Assembly (NCBI GenBank): GCA_035635855.1
Contig: DASQAF010000006.1
Location: forward strand, 245,086 to 309,085
Direction: 5' to 3'
DNA from: UBA11740 sp035635855
GTDB lineage: Bacteria > Acidobacteriota > Blastocatellia > Pyrinomonadales > Pyrinomonadaceae
DNA: 64,000 nucleotides
Under the pieces are notes generated by a model, which saw only the letters and a program-made list of their open reading frames with translations, did not search any database and was not told the origin of the DNA. The position numbers and the translations under genes were made by a program. Positions 50,879-60,570 of the stretch are shown piece after piece; within the stretch, counting starts at the first letter, position 1; each line of letters opens with the position of its first letter.

Positions 50879-52201
50879 TCAACGCATCTGAGGGAAGCTC
50901 TTGCGCAGTTCGGCAACGAACAGCTCGGGTTGCTCGAGCGCAGCGAAGTGACCGCCCTTGGGAACCTCGTTCCAGTAGAAGAGCTTCGAATACGTCTGAT
51001 CGCCCCATATCTTCGGCGGTGCAAAAAAGTCGCCTTTGAAAATACTCACCGCGACCGGTAGGTCAAGAGGCATTCGGGCGAAGTCCTTCGCGAAACTCTC
51101 GTAGTAGAGTCGTGCCGAGGATGCAGCAGTGTCGGTGAGCCAGTACAGCGTAATGTCGTCTAACATGCGATCGGTGGAGATGGCTTCGCCACCCTTGTTG
51201 TCAGACCATCCCTGAAGCTTCTCGTAGATCCACATCGCCTGCCCGACTGGCGAGTCGGCCAGACCATACCCCAGTGTCTGCGGCCGCGTCCCTTGGATGG
51301 AGGCATACCCCGAGGCATCGCTCGCGTACTTGCCGAGGTGATCCAGTGCTTGCTGCTCGGCGGCCGTATAGCCGCCGGGTGGCGGTGGTGGTGGCGGAAA
51401 GAGGATCGGAAGATTCAGATGAATGGCAGCAAGACCCGAAAGCCGCTGCTTGGCCATCCAGCTCGTGACGCCAGCACCCCAATCGCCGCCCTGTGCAACG
51501 TAGTGGCTGTAACCCAGGCGCATCATCAGCAATGCCCAGGCGCTAGCGATGCGCGGAAGACGCCACCCCGGTTCAGTGGGCTTATCCGAAAAGCCAAATC
51601 CCGGCAGCGACGGAATTACAACGTGAAAGGCATCGTCGGCTTTACCGCCGTGAGCCATCGGGTCCACGAGAGGTCCGATGACCTGCAGGAACTCGAGGAT
51701 CGAGCCAGGCCAGCCGTGAGTAAGAATGACCGGCAGGGCATTCTCGTGGTTCGATCGGACATGAATGAAATGAATCCCGAGACCGTCAATCTGTGTACGA
51801 AACTGTGGCAGCCCATTCAGTGTGCTCTCAACACGGCGCCAATCGTAGTGGGTGCGCCAGTATTCAACGAGCGCCTCTGCTTTGGCGAGCGGTACACCCT
51901 GGGACCAATCCGTTACTGGTTCCTTGTCGGGCCAGCGAGCATTGGCAAGTTTCTTTTTGAGATCGTCCAGTGCTGCCTGCGGTACATGGATCTTGAAGGG
52001 AGTGACTTCCTTTGTCGTCGTGGGGAGCACGATCTGCGCAGCCGTGTCGGCGCTCCCACAAGCACTTAGTACCGCTAGCTCCCTCGACAATATGCCCACA
52101 CCACCCGTTGCGACGGCTGCACCTATGAACTTACGCCGCGATCTGAGGGGCGTCGGTGCTCCCGTTTTATTTTCTATGTCGTCCTTCTTGTGCATATTCA
52201 T
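50879..52201 (-). CDS. Epoxide hydrolase with Tat signal (copy 2)
   Basis: 440 residues. Twin-arginine signal SRRKFIGAA at about 20-28 followed by a hydrophobic stretch; exported by Tat, or anchored. Epoxide hydrolase N-domain (DLKKKLANARWPDKE, DWSQGVPLAKAEALVEYW), THGWPGS, nucleophile Asp in AQGGDWGAGVT, cap Tyr in TLYWLTDTAASSARLYYE, His in GGHFAALEQP. A proline run of seven residues in LFPPPPPPPGGY is unusual. Paralog of copies 1 and 3. Confidence 0.92.
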   Translation of the reverse strand: MNMHKKDDIENKTGAPTPLRSRRKFIGAAVATGGVGILSRELAVLSACGSADTAAQIVLPTTTKEVTPFKIHVPQAALDDLKKKLANARWPDKEPVTDWSQGVPLAKAEALVEYWRTHYDWRRVESTLNGLPQFRTQIDGLGIHFIHVRSNHENALPVILTHGWPGSILEFLQVIGPLVDPMAHGGKADDAFHVVIPSLPGFGFSDKPTEPGWRLPRIASAWALLMMRLGYSHYVAQGGDWGAGVTSWMAKQRLSGLAAIHLNLPILFPPPPPPPGGYTAAEQQALDHLGKYASDASGYASIQGTRPQTLGYGLADSPVGQAMWIYEKLQGWSDNKGGEAISTDRMLDDITLYWLTDTAASSARLYYESFAKDFARMPLDLPVAVSIFKGDFFAPPKIWGDQTYSKLFYWNEVPKGGHFAALEQPELFVAELRKSFPQMR

Positions 52202-52267
52202 AACTCCCCCGGTTCAGCGAACGTCAAGTACCTTGACCACGAGCAAGTGACAGCCTCGGGGTGATCC

Positions 52268-53590
52268 CTAACCTCGCCGTGACCTGAAGGCCTTCCGCAA
52301 CTCCTCGATGAAGAGCTTTGGCTGCTCGAACGCGGCGAAGTGCCCGCCCTTGTCGACCTCATTCCAATAGAACAGGTTGGGCCACAGAGCTTCAGCCCAG
52401 GCCTTGGGTGGGCAGAAGATCTCGTGCGGAAAGACCGACGCCGCCATCGGCAGTTCGATCCGTCCACCGGACAGCCCCGCCTTGCCGGAGCGGGTGTTCT
52501 CCCAGTAGATGCGGGCCGACGACGCGGCGGTGTCGGTGAACCAGTAGAGGCTGATATCGTCGAGCATCGCGTCTACGGAGAGCGCATCTTCTGGGTTGCC
52601 GTGGTTGTCGGTCCATGACTGGAACTTCTCGTAGATCCACAACGCCTGACCCGCGGCCGAGTCAGCCAGGGGATAGCCAATGGTCTGCGGACGCGTTCCC
52701 TGTTCGCGGAAATAGCCGCTCTGGTCATTGGCGAACAACGCCGCCCGGTCGATGGCCTTTTGCTCGGCCGGCGTGGGTTTCTCTGGCAGCTTTTCCGGAA
52801 AGACGAACTGCCAGTTCACATGGGCCGCAATCAGGCCCGGGGGCCGCTGATGCGCCAGGGCGTGCGTTACGCCCGCCCCCCAATCGCCTCCTTGCGCCAC
52901 CCAGCGCTCGTAGCCAAGGCGTGGTATCAGTGTCGCCCAGGCGCGGGCGATCCTGTTCACGTCCCAGCCCGTCTCGGCCGGCTTGTCGGAGAAGGCAAAG
53001 CCCGGGAGCGACGGCACGACGACATGGAACGCGTCCTCCGCCCTACCCCCGTAGCGGGTGGGATCGCTGAGCGGGCCGATGACTTCCAAGAACTCAACGA
53101 CCGACCCCGGCCATCCGTGCGTGAGAATGATCGGCAGCGCGTTCTGCTGAGGGGAACGCACGTGGATGAAATGAATGCCAACCCCGTCGATCTGGGTCCG
53201 GTATTGCGGGAAGGCGTTGATGCGAGCCTCAAAGCGGCGCCAGTCATACTTGTCGCGCCAGTAGGCAACGAGCGCCTGGGCCTTCTGGAGGGGGACGCCC
53301 TGCGACCAGTCGCCGACGGTTTCCCGCTCCGGCCACCGCGTGGACGCCAGTCGACGCTTGAGATCGTCGATCGCGCCTTGCGGCACTGACACCTTGAAGG
53401 GTGTTACATCCTTCGTCGCCGCCGGAAGCACGATCTGCGCAGCCGTGTCGGCGTTCCCGCGAGCAGTTAGCACCGCTAGCTCCGCCGACAAGATAGCGGC
53501 CCCACCGGTTGTGACGGCCGCACGGATGAACTTACGCCGGGAGTTGAGGGGCACGGCTACTTCCGCTCTGTGTTCTAAATCGTTCTTCAT
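52268..53590 (-). CDS. Epoxide hydrolase with Tat signal (copy 3)
   Basis: 440 residues, colinear with copy 2. Tat motif SRRKFIRAA, then TGGAAILSAELAVLTARG. N-domain DDLKRRLASTRWPERE, then THGWPGS, nucleophile Asp in AQGGDWGAGVT, SLYWFTDTAASSARIYWE, GGHFAAFEQP. The gene looks more GC-rich than its neighbours (many GCC/GGC codons), so it may have arrived separately or been duplicated from another lineage. Tat export implies that the substrate is met outside the cytoplasm. Confidence 0.92.
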   Translation of the reverse strand: MKNDLEHRAEVAVPLNSRRKFIRAAVTTGGAAILSAELAVLTARGNADTAAQIVLPAATKDVTPFKVSVPQGAIDDLKRRLASTRWPERETVGDWSQGVPLQKAQALVAYWRDKYDWRRFEARINAFPQYRTQIDGVGIHFIHVRSPQQNALPIILTHGWPGSVVEFLEVIGPLSDPTRYGGRAEDAFHVVVPSLPGFAFSDKPAETGWDVNRIARAWATLIPRLGYERWVAQGGDWGAGVTHALAHQRPPGLIAAHVNWQFVFPEKLPEKPTPAEQKAIDRAALFANDQSGYFREQGTRPQTIGYPLADSAAGQALWIYEKFQSWTDNHGNPEDALSVDAMLDDISLYWFTDTAASSARIYWENTRSGKAGLSGGRIELPMAASVFPHEIFCPPKAWAEALWPNLFYWNEVDKGGHFAAFEQPKLFIEELRKAFRSRRG

Positions 53591-53692
53591 GAGTTGCTCC
53601 GGAACATAGATCGTCGATTGACTCCGCGCGGCAGCGCCGTGCCGCCGGGATCGCCTCGAGTATCTGGATAAGTCCTCAGCGGGCGCGCACGC

Positions 53693-55438
53693 TTAACGAA
53701 GCTTGAAAACCAAGATGGTGCCTGCCTGAGGCACGTTGGACTTCGTCCCCTGAATCTTGTCGATGCCGTTTTGAAGGCCTCGAGCGTCAAGGTCCCAGCC
53801 CGTCGTGACTGCGACATATTGTTCCCCATCGACCTCGAATGACGTGGGAACGCCGATTGCGCCAGAGGGGAGCGGGAAGCTCCACAGCTGATCGCCGGTA
53901 CGCGCGTCAAACGCTCTGAACAATCGATCCGGAGTTCCACCAGCGAAGAGAATGTCTCCGCCCGTGACCAGAAGGGGCGACCAGAGGATCGTTTTGAAAT
54001 TGTGCTGCCAAACTCGCTTGCCGGTATTTAGGTCCCAGGCCTGAAGTTCTCCCAGGTGATCGAAGGCGCCAGCGCCGGTGCGGACCGATCCGAAGATGCT
54101 GTCGACGTCGTACCCCACATAAAACCCCTTGGAGTCAGCCTCTGGGACCTCACCTTTTGGGAGATAGGCGCAGACGTTGTTGTTCGCCGGAATGTAGAGG
54201 AGTTTCGTCTGCGGGCTCCAAGCCTCGGGCGGCCAGTCTTTGCCGCCACCAATGCTCGGGCAGAACTCGGCGCCCTGTTTCGCGCCCGGTCGCTTGGACT
54301 CGTCGATGGTGGGACGACCGGTCTTCGGGTCAATCGACGTGAACACGTTGTTATTGGAAAACGGGAAGGCGTGCAGGAACTTGAGGCCATCGCGATCCAA
54401 GATCCAAAGGTAGCCATTCCGACCCGCGTGTGTGGCCGTCTTCTTGAGCTTGCCGTCGACCTCCGTGTCGATTAGGAGAGGCGCCGAGACTTCATCCCAG
54501 TCAAATGAATCATGCGGCGTGTACTGGTGATAGCTTTTGATCTTGCCGGTATCGGCGTCGAGAGCGAGCGTCGAGTCCGTGTAGAGGTTGTCGCCGGGCC
54601 GGTCGTCCGCGACCCATGGCCCTGGATTGCCTGTGCCCCAGTAAGTCGTGTTTGTTGCGGGGTCATAGACCCCGGTAATCCAGGTCGATCCGCCGCCTCG
54701 TTTGTAGGCCTCTCCTTCCCAGGTTTGCCCACCCGGTTCGTTTGGCCCAGGCACAGTGTACGTCTTCCAGAGTCGTCTTCCGGTGAGGGCGTCGAATGCA
54801 TTCACCGAACCCCGAACACCAAGCTCGCCGCCTGAGTAGCCGAGGATGATTTTGCCTCGCACCGCAAGCGGAGCCAAGGTCGAGTAACAACCGGTTTTAT
54901 AGTCATCGATTGGAACATCCCAAACCTCCTTGCCCGAAGCGGCGTCAAGAGCAACGAGCGCACAATCGGTCGTCGCCATGTAGACGTCGTCACCGTACAG
55001 CGCGACCCCACGGTTTGTTGGATGGAGCTGGAACAAGCCGTCCGGGTACTTCCTTGTGTACCGCCACAGTTGGGTGCCGGTCTTGGCGTCAAGAGCTATG
55101 ATGTTGTTTTGAGGCGTCGTTATGAACATACGCCCGTGATTGACGATCGCCGTCGTTTCGTGAGCGCCAAGTAGGTCAGTGCTCATAGACCAAGCCAGCG
55201 ATAGCTTGTGAATGTTGCTCGACGTGATCTCCTTCAGCGGGCTGAAACCCCAGCCGTCATACGTTCGCCGATACATCAGCCAATCGCCCGCTGCAGGATG
55301 CTCAAGTCGTTCATCCGTCACCTTCGGGTAAGGCTTCGCGTCAACATTCACGCCTTGTGTGAACGCGCTTTGTGCGGCGAGGAGGGTAATAATGGCGCTA
55401 AGCGACAGCTTGAGATACGACCTGAGTTGAACCTTCAT
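53693..55438 (-). CDS. PQQ-dependent alcohol dehydrogenase-like quinoprotein
   Basis: 581 residues, signal peptide of about 27 residues (LSAIITLLAAQSAF). Eight-bladed propeller with tryptophan-docking repeats such as DAKTGTQLWRYTRKYPDG and DAASGKEVWD. Metal and catalytic residues are present: GTGNPGPW (Asn) and SFDWDEVSAP (Asp). The vicinal Cys pair usual before NRG is replaced (FQLHPTNRGVALYG), a deviation from methanol/ethanol dehydrogenases. No cytochrome domain is fused. It oxidises an alcohol or aldehyde in the periplasm. Its ATG overlaps the SMP-30-like gene stop by four bases. Confidence 0.88.
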   Translation of the reverse strand: MKVQLRSYLKLSLSAIITLLAAQSAFTQGVNVDAKPYPKVTDERLEHPAAGDWLMYRRTYDGWGFSPLKEITSSNIHKLSLAWSMSTDLLGAHETTAIVNHGRMFITTPQNNIIALDAKTGTQLWRYTRKYPDGLFQLHPTNRGVALYGDDVYMATTDCALVALDAASGKEVWDVPIDDYKTGCYSTLAPLAVRGKIILGYSGGELGVRGSVNAFDALTGRRLWKTYTVPGPNEPGGQTWEGEAYKRGGGSTWITGVYDPATNTTYWGTGNPGPWVADDRPGDNLYTDSTLALDADTGKIKSYHQYTPHDSFDWDEVSAPLLIDTEVDGKLKKTATHAGRNGYLWILDRDGLKFLHAFPFSNNNVFTSIDPKTGRPTIDESKRPGAKQGAEFCPSIGGGKDWPPEAWSPQTKLLYIPANNNVCAYLPKGEVPEADSKGFYVGYDVDSIFGSVRTGAGAFDHLGELQAWDLNTGKRVWQHNFKTILWSPLLVTGGDILFAGGTPDRLFRAFDARTGDQLWSFPLPSGAIGVPTSFEVDGEQYVAVTTGWDLDARGLQNGIDKIQGTKSNVPQAGTILVFKLR

Positions 55439-56457
55439 TTAGTGTTTTCCTTTCTCAACGAAACTGCGTAGATTCGAAATGGCAATGGGGGCGTTACGTT
55501 TTTCTTCGAAATATCGAAGAAGTAAGTAGTGTTGCCCTCAGCAACCCATGCCGTCGTGCCTATTAAGGCTACGGACGTTGGGGTAGAAAAATTGCCGTAT
55601 ATCGGAGTGACCGCAAATCCGTTGTTTTTGATCACGACGCGATCTAATGTTCCCGCCCCTTCCACCAAGAGGAAACTGTTGTCGCCGAGCTTTCGGAGGG
55701 CGTCGGGAAATCTCAGTTGATGGTCACCCGAGAGTGCGGTGATGCGCCCTGCACTTCCCGCTCTGACTTCTACGCGAAAGAGGCCGCCGGCCGCGTAGGT
55801 CGTAACGTAAAGATTCCCGTCGCTGCCGAAGGCGATACCGTCGAGCCCGGCGCCGCCGCTTTGCGGCGCAGAAAACGCGGAATCCTGAGCGAATACTTCG
55901 AACGTTGTGGCACCGGGAGAGAGTTTTAGGATTGTAGGATTTGCGCTGTCCGTGACGTAGATAGATCCCTTCGCATCCACAGCGATGTCATTGCAAAATG
56001 CGTGAGTTCCAGGCAACGAGACGCTGCGTTTTCCATTCCCTGTCCTCAGATCAAAAGCCTTCAACGCGCTTCCGGTATCGCTGCCCTTTGCAGGTGCGCC
56101 CAATGTACTCAAGTCGTTCGAGCAAGCCCAGAGCGTGTTCGACGCCTCATCTGCGAAAACTCCCAAAATCGAGCGCGAACCTAAAGCGCCTGGTTGGACA
56201 AAAATCGCGCTTTCGTGCGTGTGTGGTTTGATACGGACGATCCCACCATTTCCGAGACGGCCGACATAGAGCGTGCCGTCCGACCTTGACGTGATGCTTT
56301 CCGGAAAGGCTTTTGTCCCTGGAATGGGAATTGAAACGAGCTGCGGCGTCGCCCGAACTGTGAAACTCAGCACCAAGACGAGGATGGCAAGCTCGGGTGA
56401 ACACCGAACCCACCTGGAGACGGTCACCTCTCCAGTCTCGCCCGCGCGGGTTTCCAT
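55435..56457 (-). CDS. Secreted SMP-30/gluconolactonase-like beta-propeller
   Basis: About 341 residues from the ATG at 56457, which gives a signal-anchor (SPELAILVLVLSFTV); the frame is open to 56865 but that region carries a tandem repeat and no good start. Propeller blades with DGTLYVGRLGNGGIVRI, HAFCNDIAVDAKGSIYVTDS and GLDGIAFGSDGNLYVTTYAA follow, the SMP-30/NHL type. Typical members hydrolyse sugar lactones; the metal ligands are not clear here. The stop overlaps the PQQ dehydrogenase start (ATGA), so the two are coupled and may act in sequence on an oxidised product. Confidence 0.75.
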   Translation of the reverse strand: METRAGETGEVTVSRWVRCSPELAILVLVLSFTVRATPQLVSIPIPGTKAFPESITSRSDGTLYVGRLGNGGIVRIKPHTHESAIFVQPGALGSRSILGVFADEASNTLWACSNDLSTLGAPAKGSDTGSALKAFDLRTGNGKRSVSLPGTHAFCNDIAVDAKGSIYVTDSANPTILKLSPGATTFEVFAQDSAFSAPQSGGAGLDGIAFGSDGNLYVTTYAAGGLFRVEVRAGSAGRITALSGDHQLRFPDALRKLGDNSFLLVEGAGTLDRVVIKNNGFAVTPIYGNFSTPTSVALIGTTAWVAEGNTTYFFDISKKNVTPPLPFRIYAVSLRKENTK

Positions 56458-56485
56458 CAACGAAGGTGTAGAGCGCTCAGATCTT

Positions 56486-56533
56486 GGCGCCTTCAAATAG
56501 CGCGAAATCGGCGCCTTCAAATAGCGCGAAATC
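56486..56533. repeat. 24-bp tandem repeat, two units
   Basis: Two perfect units, 56486-56509 and 56510-56533, of GGCGCCTTCAAATAGCGCGA plus AATC. They lie just upstream of the SMP-30-like gene start and could vary in number by slippage. 56534-56798 holds no gene. Confidence 0.8.
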
Positions 56534-56798
56534 AACGCCCCGCACAACAGCTGCGACCAACTCGTCTTATCCTCCTCCCGCAATCCAAGTCGTTCCGTCA
56601 GCGTCAGCATGAGTTCCATCACTGGGCAATTGCTGGTCCAATGTAAAATGCTGAATTTAAATAGATTCGACCGCTGCTTTACTGGCGACATTTCGCCAAT
56701 GGTGAGATACTGACAGTTTAGGGCCGAAGCACATGGCTTAATTACCGCCGCTTCCTCAGAGGCACTGAGCGGCTCCAAGGGAACGATGGAATGGTGCG

Positions 56799-57176
56799 GT
56801 GTTGAATCGGCGTTACTCTCGACATGAAGACCGCAAACAAGCGGAGTTCTGCCTTTCGGAGGCACAGCGGTTAATGCACGCGGGTCGCTGGACGTTCAAC
56901 CCTACTGGATTCGAGCACTGGTCTCCCAAGTTGTTTCAGATCCACGGACTTGATCCCAGAGGCAACGCCCCGACACAGAAAGAATATTTAGCGCTCGTAC
57001 ATTCGGAAGACGAGGTTCGTCTCGGAGACCACCAAGAGATGTTTGCAGAAGGAGCAGATTAGACTTCACGAGACGGATTGTGCGGCCAGATGTAAAGATT
57101 CCTAGCATGCGCTGCGTGGGCGTTCCGACGACTCACGGAAAGATTTTCAAAATGGTCGGTTGGAACAGGGGTAGAT
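56799..57176 (+). pseudogene. Frameshifted N-terminal PAS domain of the sigma-54 activator
   Basis: FCLSEAQRLMHAGRWTFNPT, WSPKLFQIHGLDP and YLALVHSEDEV form the start of a PAS domain like those in the next gene. A one-base loss near 57057 (GATTAG, read as GATTTAG) would continue into DFTRRIVRPDVKIPSMRCVG, and removal of one T near 57155 (GGTTGG) would join that to VDVTEQEQLTQEL, the start of the gene at 57177. So the original protein had one more PAS domain, and two compensating single-base changes split it. Confidence 0.7.
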
Positions 57177-59741
57177 GTGACTGAGCAGGAGCAATTGACC
57201 CAGGAACTGCAGCGTCGAGAGGCATATCTTGCCGAGGCGCAAAGACTCACCCATACAGGTAGCTTTGGGTGGAACGTTTCCACCGATGAGCACTTTTGGT
57301 CCGACGAGACTTTCCGTATTTTCGAACTTGCCCCTTCTTCGACAGTGTCATTGGAAATGATTTTGGATTGCGTTCATCCGCAGGACATGTCTTCGGTGAA
57401 CATGGCAATAGCCGCTGCTAACCGAGCGGAAGGAATCGACCTCGAGTTTCGCCTGCTGATGCCAGACGGGAGGATCAAATATTTACACGTTGTCGGAAAA
57501 GCGGAAAGGGGTGAAACCGGCGGTATCGAGGTTATCGGCGCCGTAATGGATGTCACTGCGCGGAAGCTAACCGAAGTCGAACTTCGGCGGAGCAAAGAGC
57601 ACTTAGCAGATGCGCAGAGACTGAGTCGCACCGGTAGTGTCGGAATGGAAGTAAGTACTAAGCGGATATTTTGGTCCGACGAAGCGGCTCGAATTTACGG
57701 GTACCCTCCCGGCACGGAACCGACACCCGATCTGATACTGCAGCGAGCTCATCCTGACGATGTGGGCCTCGTCAAAGACGCCCTTGGGCGTGCGGCGCAG
57801 GGCGGAAGTGACTTTGATTATGAGCATCGGTTGCTGATGCCGGATGGTTCGATAAAGCATCTTCATGATCTTGCACACTCCTTTCCGGACGAGGCAGGCA
57901 ACAACGAAGTCGTCGGCGCAATAATGGACGTTACGGAGCGTAAACTTGCGGAAGAGGCCATCCTGCGAAGCGAAGCTTATCTGGCCGAAGCTCAAAGGCT
58001 TAGTCACACGGGCAGCTTCGGTTGGAAACCTGACACAGGCGAGATTGTCTGGTCAGACGAGACCTACCGCATTTTCGAATACGACCGCGCCGAGAAACCA
58101 ACCCTAAGCAAAGTGTTCCAGCGCATACATCCGCGGGATAGGGTCCTTGCGCAACAGGTCATGGAGGGCGTATCCACGAGCGGCATAGACTTCGAACACG
58201 AGTATCGTCTGGTCATGCCAAGCGGGGCAATCAAGTACGTCCAAGTGCGCGCCCATGCCCTTCACGATTCATCCGGCAACATCGAGTTTGTCGGGGCGGT
58301 AACCGACATTACCGAGCGGAAAGTTGCCGAAGAAAGGCTCCGAGGCAAAGAAGCGGAGCTGCGGCAGATACTGGACCTCACGCCTCAACTTATTAGTGTA
58401 TACGGACCCAAACGTGAACGTCTCTACGTCAACCGCATCGCACTTGATTACCTCGGGCTTACTCTTGAAGAGTGGCGCGAGACGCGAGGTCGCGGTGCAT
58501 TCGTTCATCCAGATGACCGAGCGCGAGAGCTAGATTGTTTTGATCGTGCTCTCTCTACAGGGTTGGCCTACGAGTTGGAGTTGCGGCTGCGCAAGGGCGA
58601 TGGAAGTTACCGCTGGTTTCTGGCTCGTTCCAACCCGGTTCACGATGACAAGGGCCAGATCATCCGCTGGTATGTCGCCTGTGCCGATATCGACGATCGC
58701 AAAACCGCCGAAGAGAGACTCCAGCAGGAAAACGTCGCCCTGCGAGAGGAAGTCGCCAAAGCTTCCATGTTCGAGGAGATTGTCGGCGCCTCGCCTGCGT
58801 TGGCGGCGGTGCTCTCGCGCGTGTGCAAGGTCGCCGGCAGCGATTCGACGGTGCTCATCAGCGGCGAGACCGGCACGGGAAAGGAACTCGTCGCGCGGGC
58901 GATTCACCGGCGGTCTCGGCGTGCCTCAGGGCCGTTCGTGGCCGTAAACTGCGCGGCCATCCCACGTGACTTGATTGCCTCGGAGCTCTTCGGTCATGAG
59001 AAAGGAGCGTTCACCGGGGCCGTGCAACGGCGACTTGGTCGGTTCGAGCTGGCGAACGGCGGCACGATCTTCCTGGACGAGGTGGGCGAACTTTCATCCG
59101 ACACACAGGTGGCGTTGCTGCGGGTCCTCCAGGAACGGGAATTCGAGCGAATCGGAAGCACGAAACCTGTTCAGGTCGATCTTCGTGTCATCGCCGCAAC
59201 GAATCGTGATTTGACATCTGCGGTGGCGGACGCCACGTTTCGCCAGGATCTGTTTTATCGGCTCAACGTGTTTCCCCTCGAGATGCCTCCGTTGCGGGAA
59301 CGGCGAGAAGACATTCCCATGCTGGTAGAGTACTTCATCGGTCGCTACGCGCAGAGGGCCGGGAAGACATTCCGACGGGTAAGCAAGCGGACACTCGACC
59401 GTCTGCAGTCCTATCCGTGGCCCGGAAACGTGCGCGAGCTGCAAAACATCATCGAGCGGTCCGTGATCGTCTCGGACGCCGACGAATTCACAGTCGACGA
59501 AAGTTGGCTGTCCGCGGGGCCGGGGATTAAGAGCCGGGCCGGGTTGTCCAGCTCGCTCGCCGCGCACGAGAAGGCGATTATTGAAGATGCCTTGCGTGAG
59601 AGCGGCGGGCGCGTGTTCGGGCACTCCGGGGCGGCTGCACGGCTGGGGATCCCGCGTTCGACGCTTGAATCAAAGATTCGCGCGCTTAAAATCAAGAAGA
59701 GTCGCTTTCGCACGCGGCCGCCAAAGCCGTTCCTGACGTGA
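57177..59741 (+). CDS. PAS-domain sigma-54-dependent transcriptional activator
   Basis: 854 residues. Four PAS/PAC modules in tandem (about 20-130, 145-255, 270-380, 390-510), each with the repeated AEAQRLTHTGSFGW-like opening. Then the AAA+ central domain: Walker A GETGTGKE (about 563), GAFTGA sigma-54 loop (about 610), Walker B GGTIFLDEVGEL, and RVLQEREFERIGS. The C-terminal Fis-type HTH is at about 805-845 (GHSGAAARLGIPRSTLESKI). It opens sigma-54 promoters in response to small molecules or redox state sensed by PAS. GTG start at 57177 is artificial because the natural N-terminus is split off by frameshifts. Confidence 0.9.
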   Translation: MTEQEQLTQELQRREAYLAEAQRLTHTGSFGWNVSTDEHFWSDETFRIFELAPSSTVSLEMILDCVHPQDMSSVNMAIAAANRAEGIDLEFRLLMPDGRIKYLHVVGKAERGETGGIEVIGAVMDVTARKLTEVELRRSKEHLADAQRLSRTGSVGMEVSTKRIFWSDEAARIYGYPPGTEPTPDLILQRAHPDDVGLVKDALGRAAQGGSDFDYEHRLLMPDGSIKHLHDLAHSFPDEAGNNEVVGAIMDVTERKLAEEAILRSEAYLAEAQRLSHTGSFGWKPDTGEIVWSDETYRIFEYDRAEKPTLSKVFQRIHPRDRVLAQQVMEGVSTSGIDFEHEYRLVMPSGAIKYVQVRAHALHDSSGNIEFVGAVTDITERKVAEERLRGKEAELRQILDLTPQLISVYGPKRERLYVNRIALDYLGLTLEEWRETRGRGAFVHPDDRARELDCFDRALSTGLAYELELRLRKGDGSYRWFLARSNPVHDDKGQIIRWYVACADIDDRKTAEERLQQENVALREEVAKASMFEEIVGASPALAAVLSRVCKVAGSDSTVLISGETGTGKELVARAIHRRSRRASGPFVAVNCAAIPRDLIASELFGHEKGAFTGAVQRRLGRFELANGGTIFLDEVGELSSDTQVALLRVLQEREFERIGSTKPVQVDLRVIAATNRDLTSAVADATFRQDLFYRLNVFPLEMPPLRERREDIPMLVEYFIGRYAQRAGKTFRRVSKRTLDRLQSYPWPGNVRELQNIIERSVIVSDADEFTVDESWLSAGPGIKSRAGLSSSLAAHEKAIIEDALRESGGRVFGHSGAAARLGIPRSTLESKIRALKIKKSRFRTRPPKPFLT

Positions 59742-60202
59742 CATTGTCCGGCTGCAGTCAGTTGTCTGCGAACAGTTTGCAAAGCAGACCGGCTCCCTCG
59801 CGGAGTGAGATTGAGTGCGGCAGGAATGTCATTCCTCGATCATGCGCGTCGGATCCTCCAGCGTACGTGTGTTCCTCAAGCTGAAAATATTGTTTCCTGT
59901 TAGCGCTTTGCCGAACACATCTTTGAAGCGCTCGCCGCTCTATGAAGCACATTGACTGCAATACTTCGAATTAATTCTGTGTTCTGAGCATACGATCGAC
60001 CGATCGGCTCATTTGTTTCAAAATAAATCCATTCGAGTTTGCGAGTTCGGTACCCGATTCATTTGGTGAGGATTTCCGCTGTGCAGTTCGACGCAGATCG
60101 GTTTGAGTTGTCACCGCCTATATATAAAGGAGAGGCTTGGTGGTCCAGCGCTCTGAATGAAGTCCACAGTGTCTCCAATATTTCTTTCCCAAAAGAAGAA
60201 CG
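59742..60202. other. Gap without a recognised gene
   Basis: No gene of support on either strand and no clear repeat or terminator. AT-rich in the right part, including TATATATAAAGGAG near 60120, which resembles a -10 plus RBS but leads into no gene. Confidence 0.4.
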
Positions 60203-60460
60203 CTAGCCGCGCCCGCCGTAGATGCTCTCTCGGCTAATTGAATCGTCAGAAAGAAGGGGCGTGTTAGTACGGTGACCGGAGGCCCACTCTCGCAACATGT
60301 GAACTCGCTCTTGCGAACTAAGCCATTTGCTTCTTTCGGAATCAGTTTCTTTCTGGTCGATTAACTCCTGCAAATACACATCTACTGAAACGCCGCGTTC
60401 TCGCGCTCGCGCCTGAATCTTGGAAGCTACTTCTGGATCAACTTCAAGCATCGTCGGCAA
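60203..60460 (-). CDS. Antitoxin-like protein without visible toxin
   Basis: 85 residues. N-terminal pattern MLEVDPEVASKIQARARERG, VSVDVYLQELI is a ribbon-helix-helix/VapB-like DNA-binding start; the rest is charged (KWLSSQERVHMLREWASGH) with a C-terminal tail like those wrapping PIN toxins. No PIN or other toxin gene follows within 450 bp, so it is an orphan, or the toxin has been lost. A decayed copy of the same gene lies at 63342-63470. Confidence 0.65.
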   Translation of the reverse strand: MPTMLEVDPEVASKIQARARERGVSVDVYLQELIDQKETDSERSKWLSSQERVHMLREWASGHRTNTPLLSDDSISRESIYGGRG

Positions 60461-60570
60461 ATATCTCTAGTGCGCACGTCTTCAGAGTTTTTAGTAGGCC
60501 GACCTCCGCACTCACGCGGAAGTCTATTGCTGGATAATAAAGAGCAATAAAGATGTCTCGAATGTCGAAA

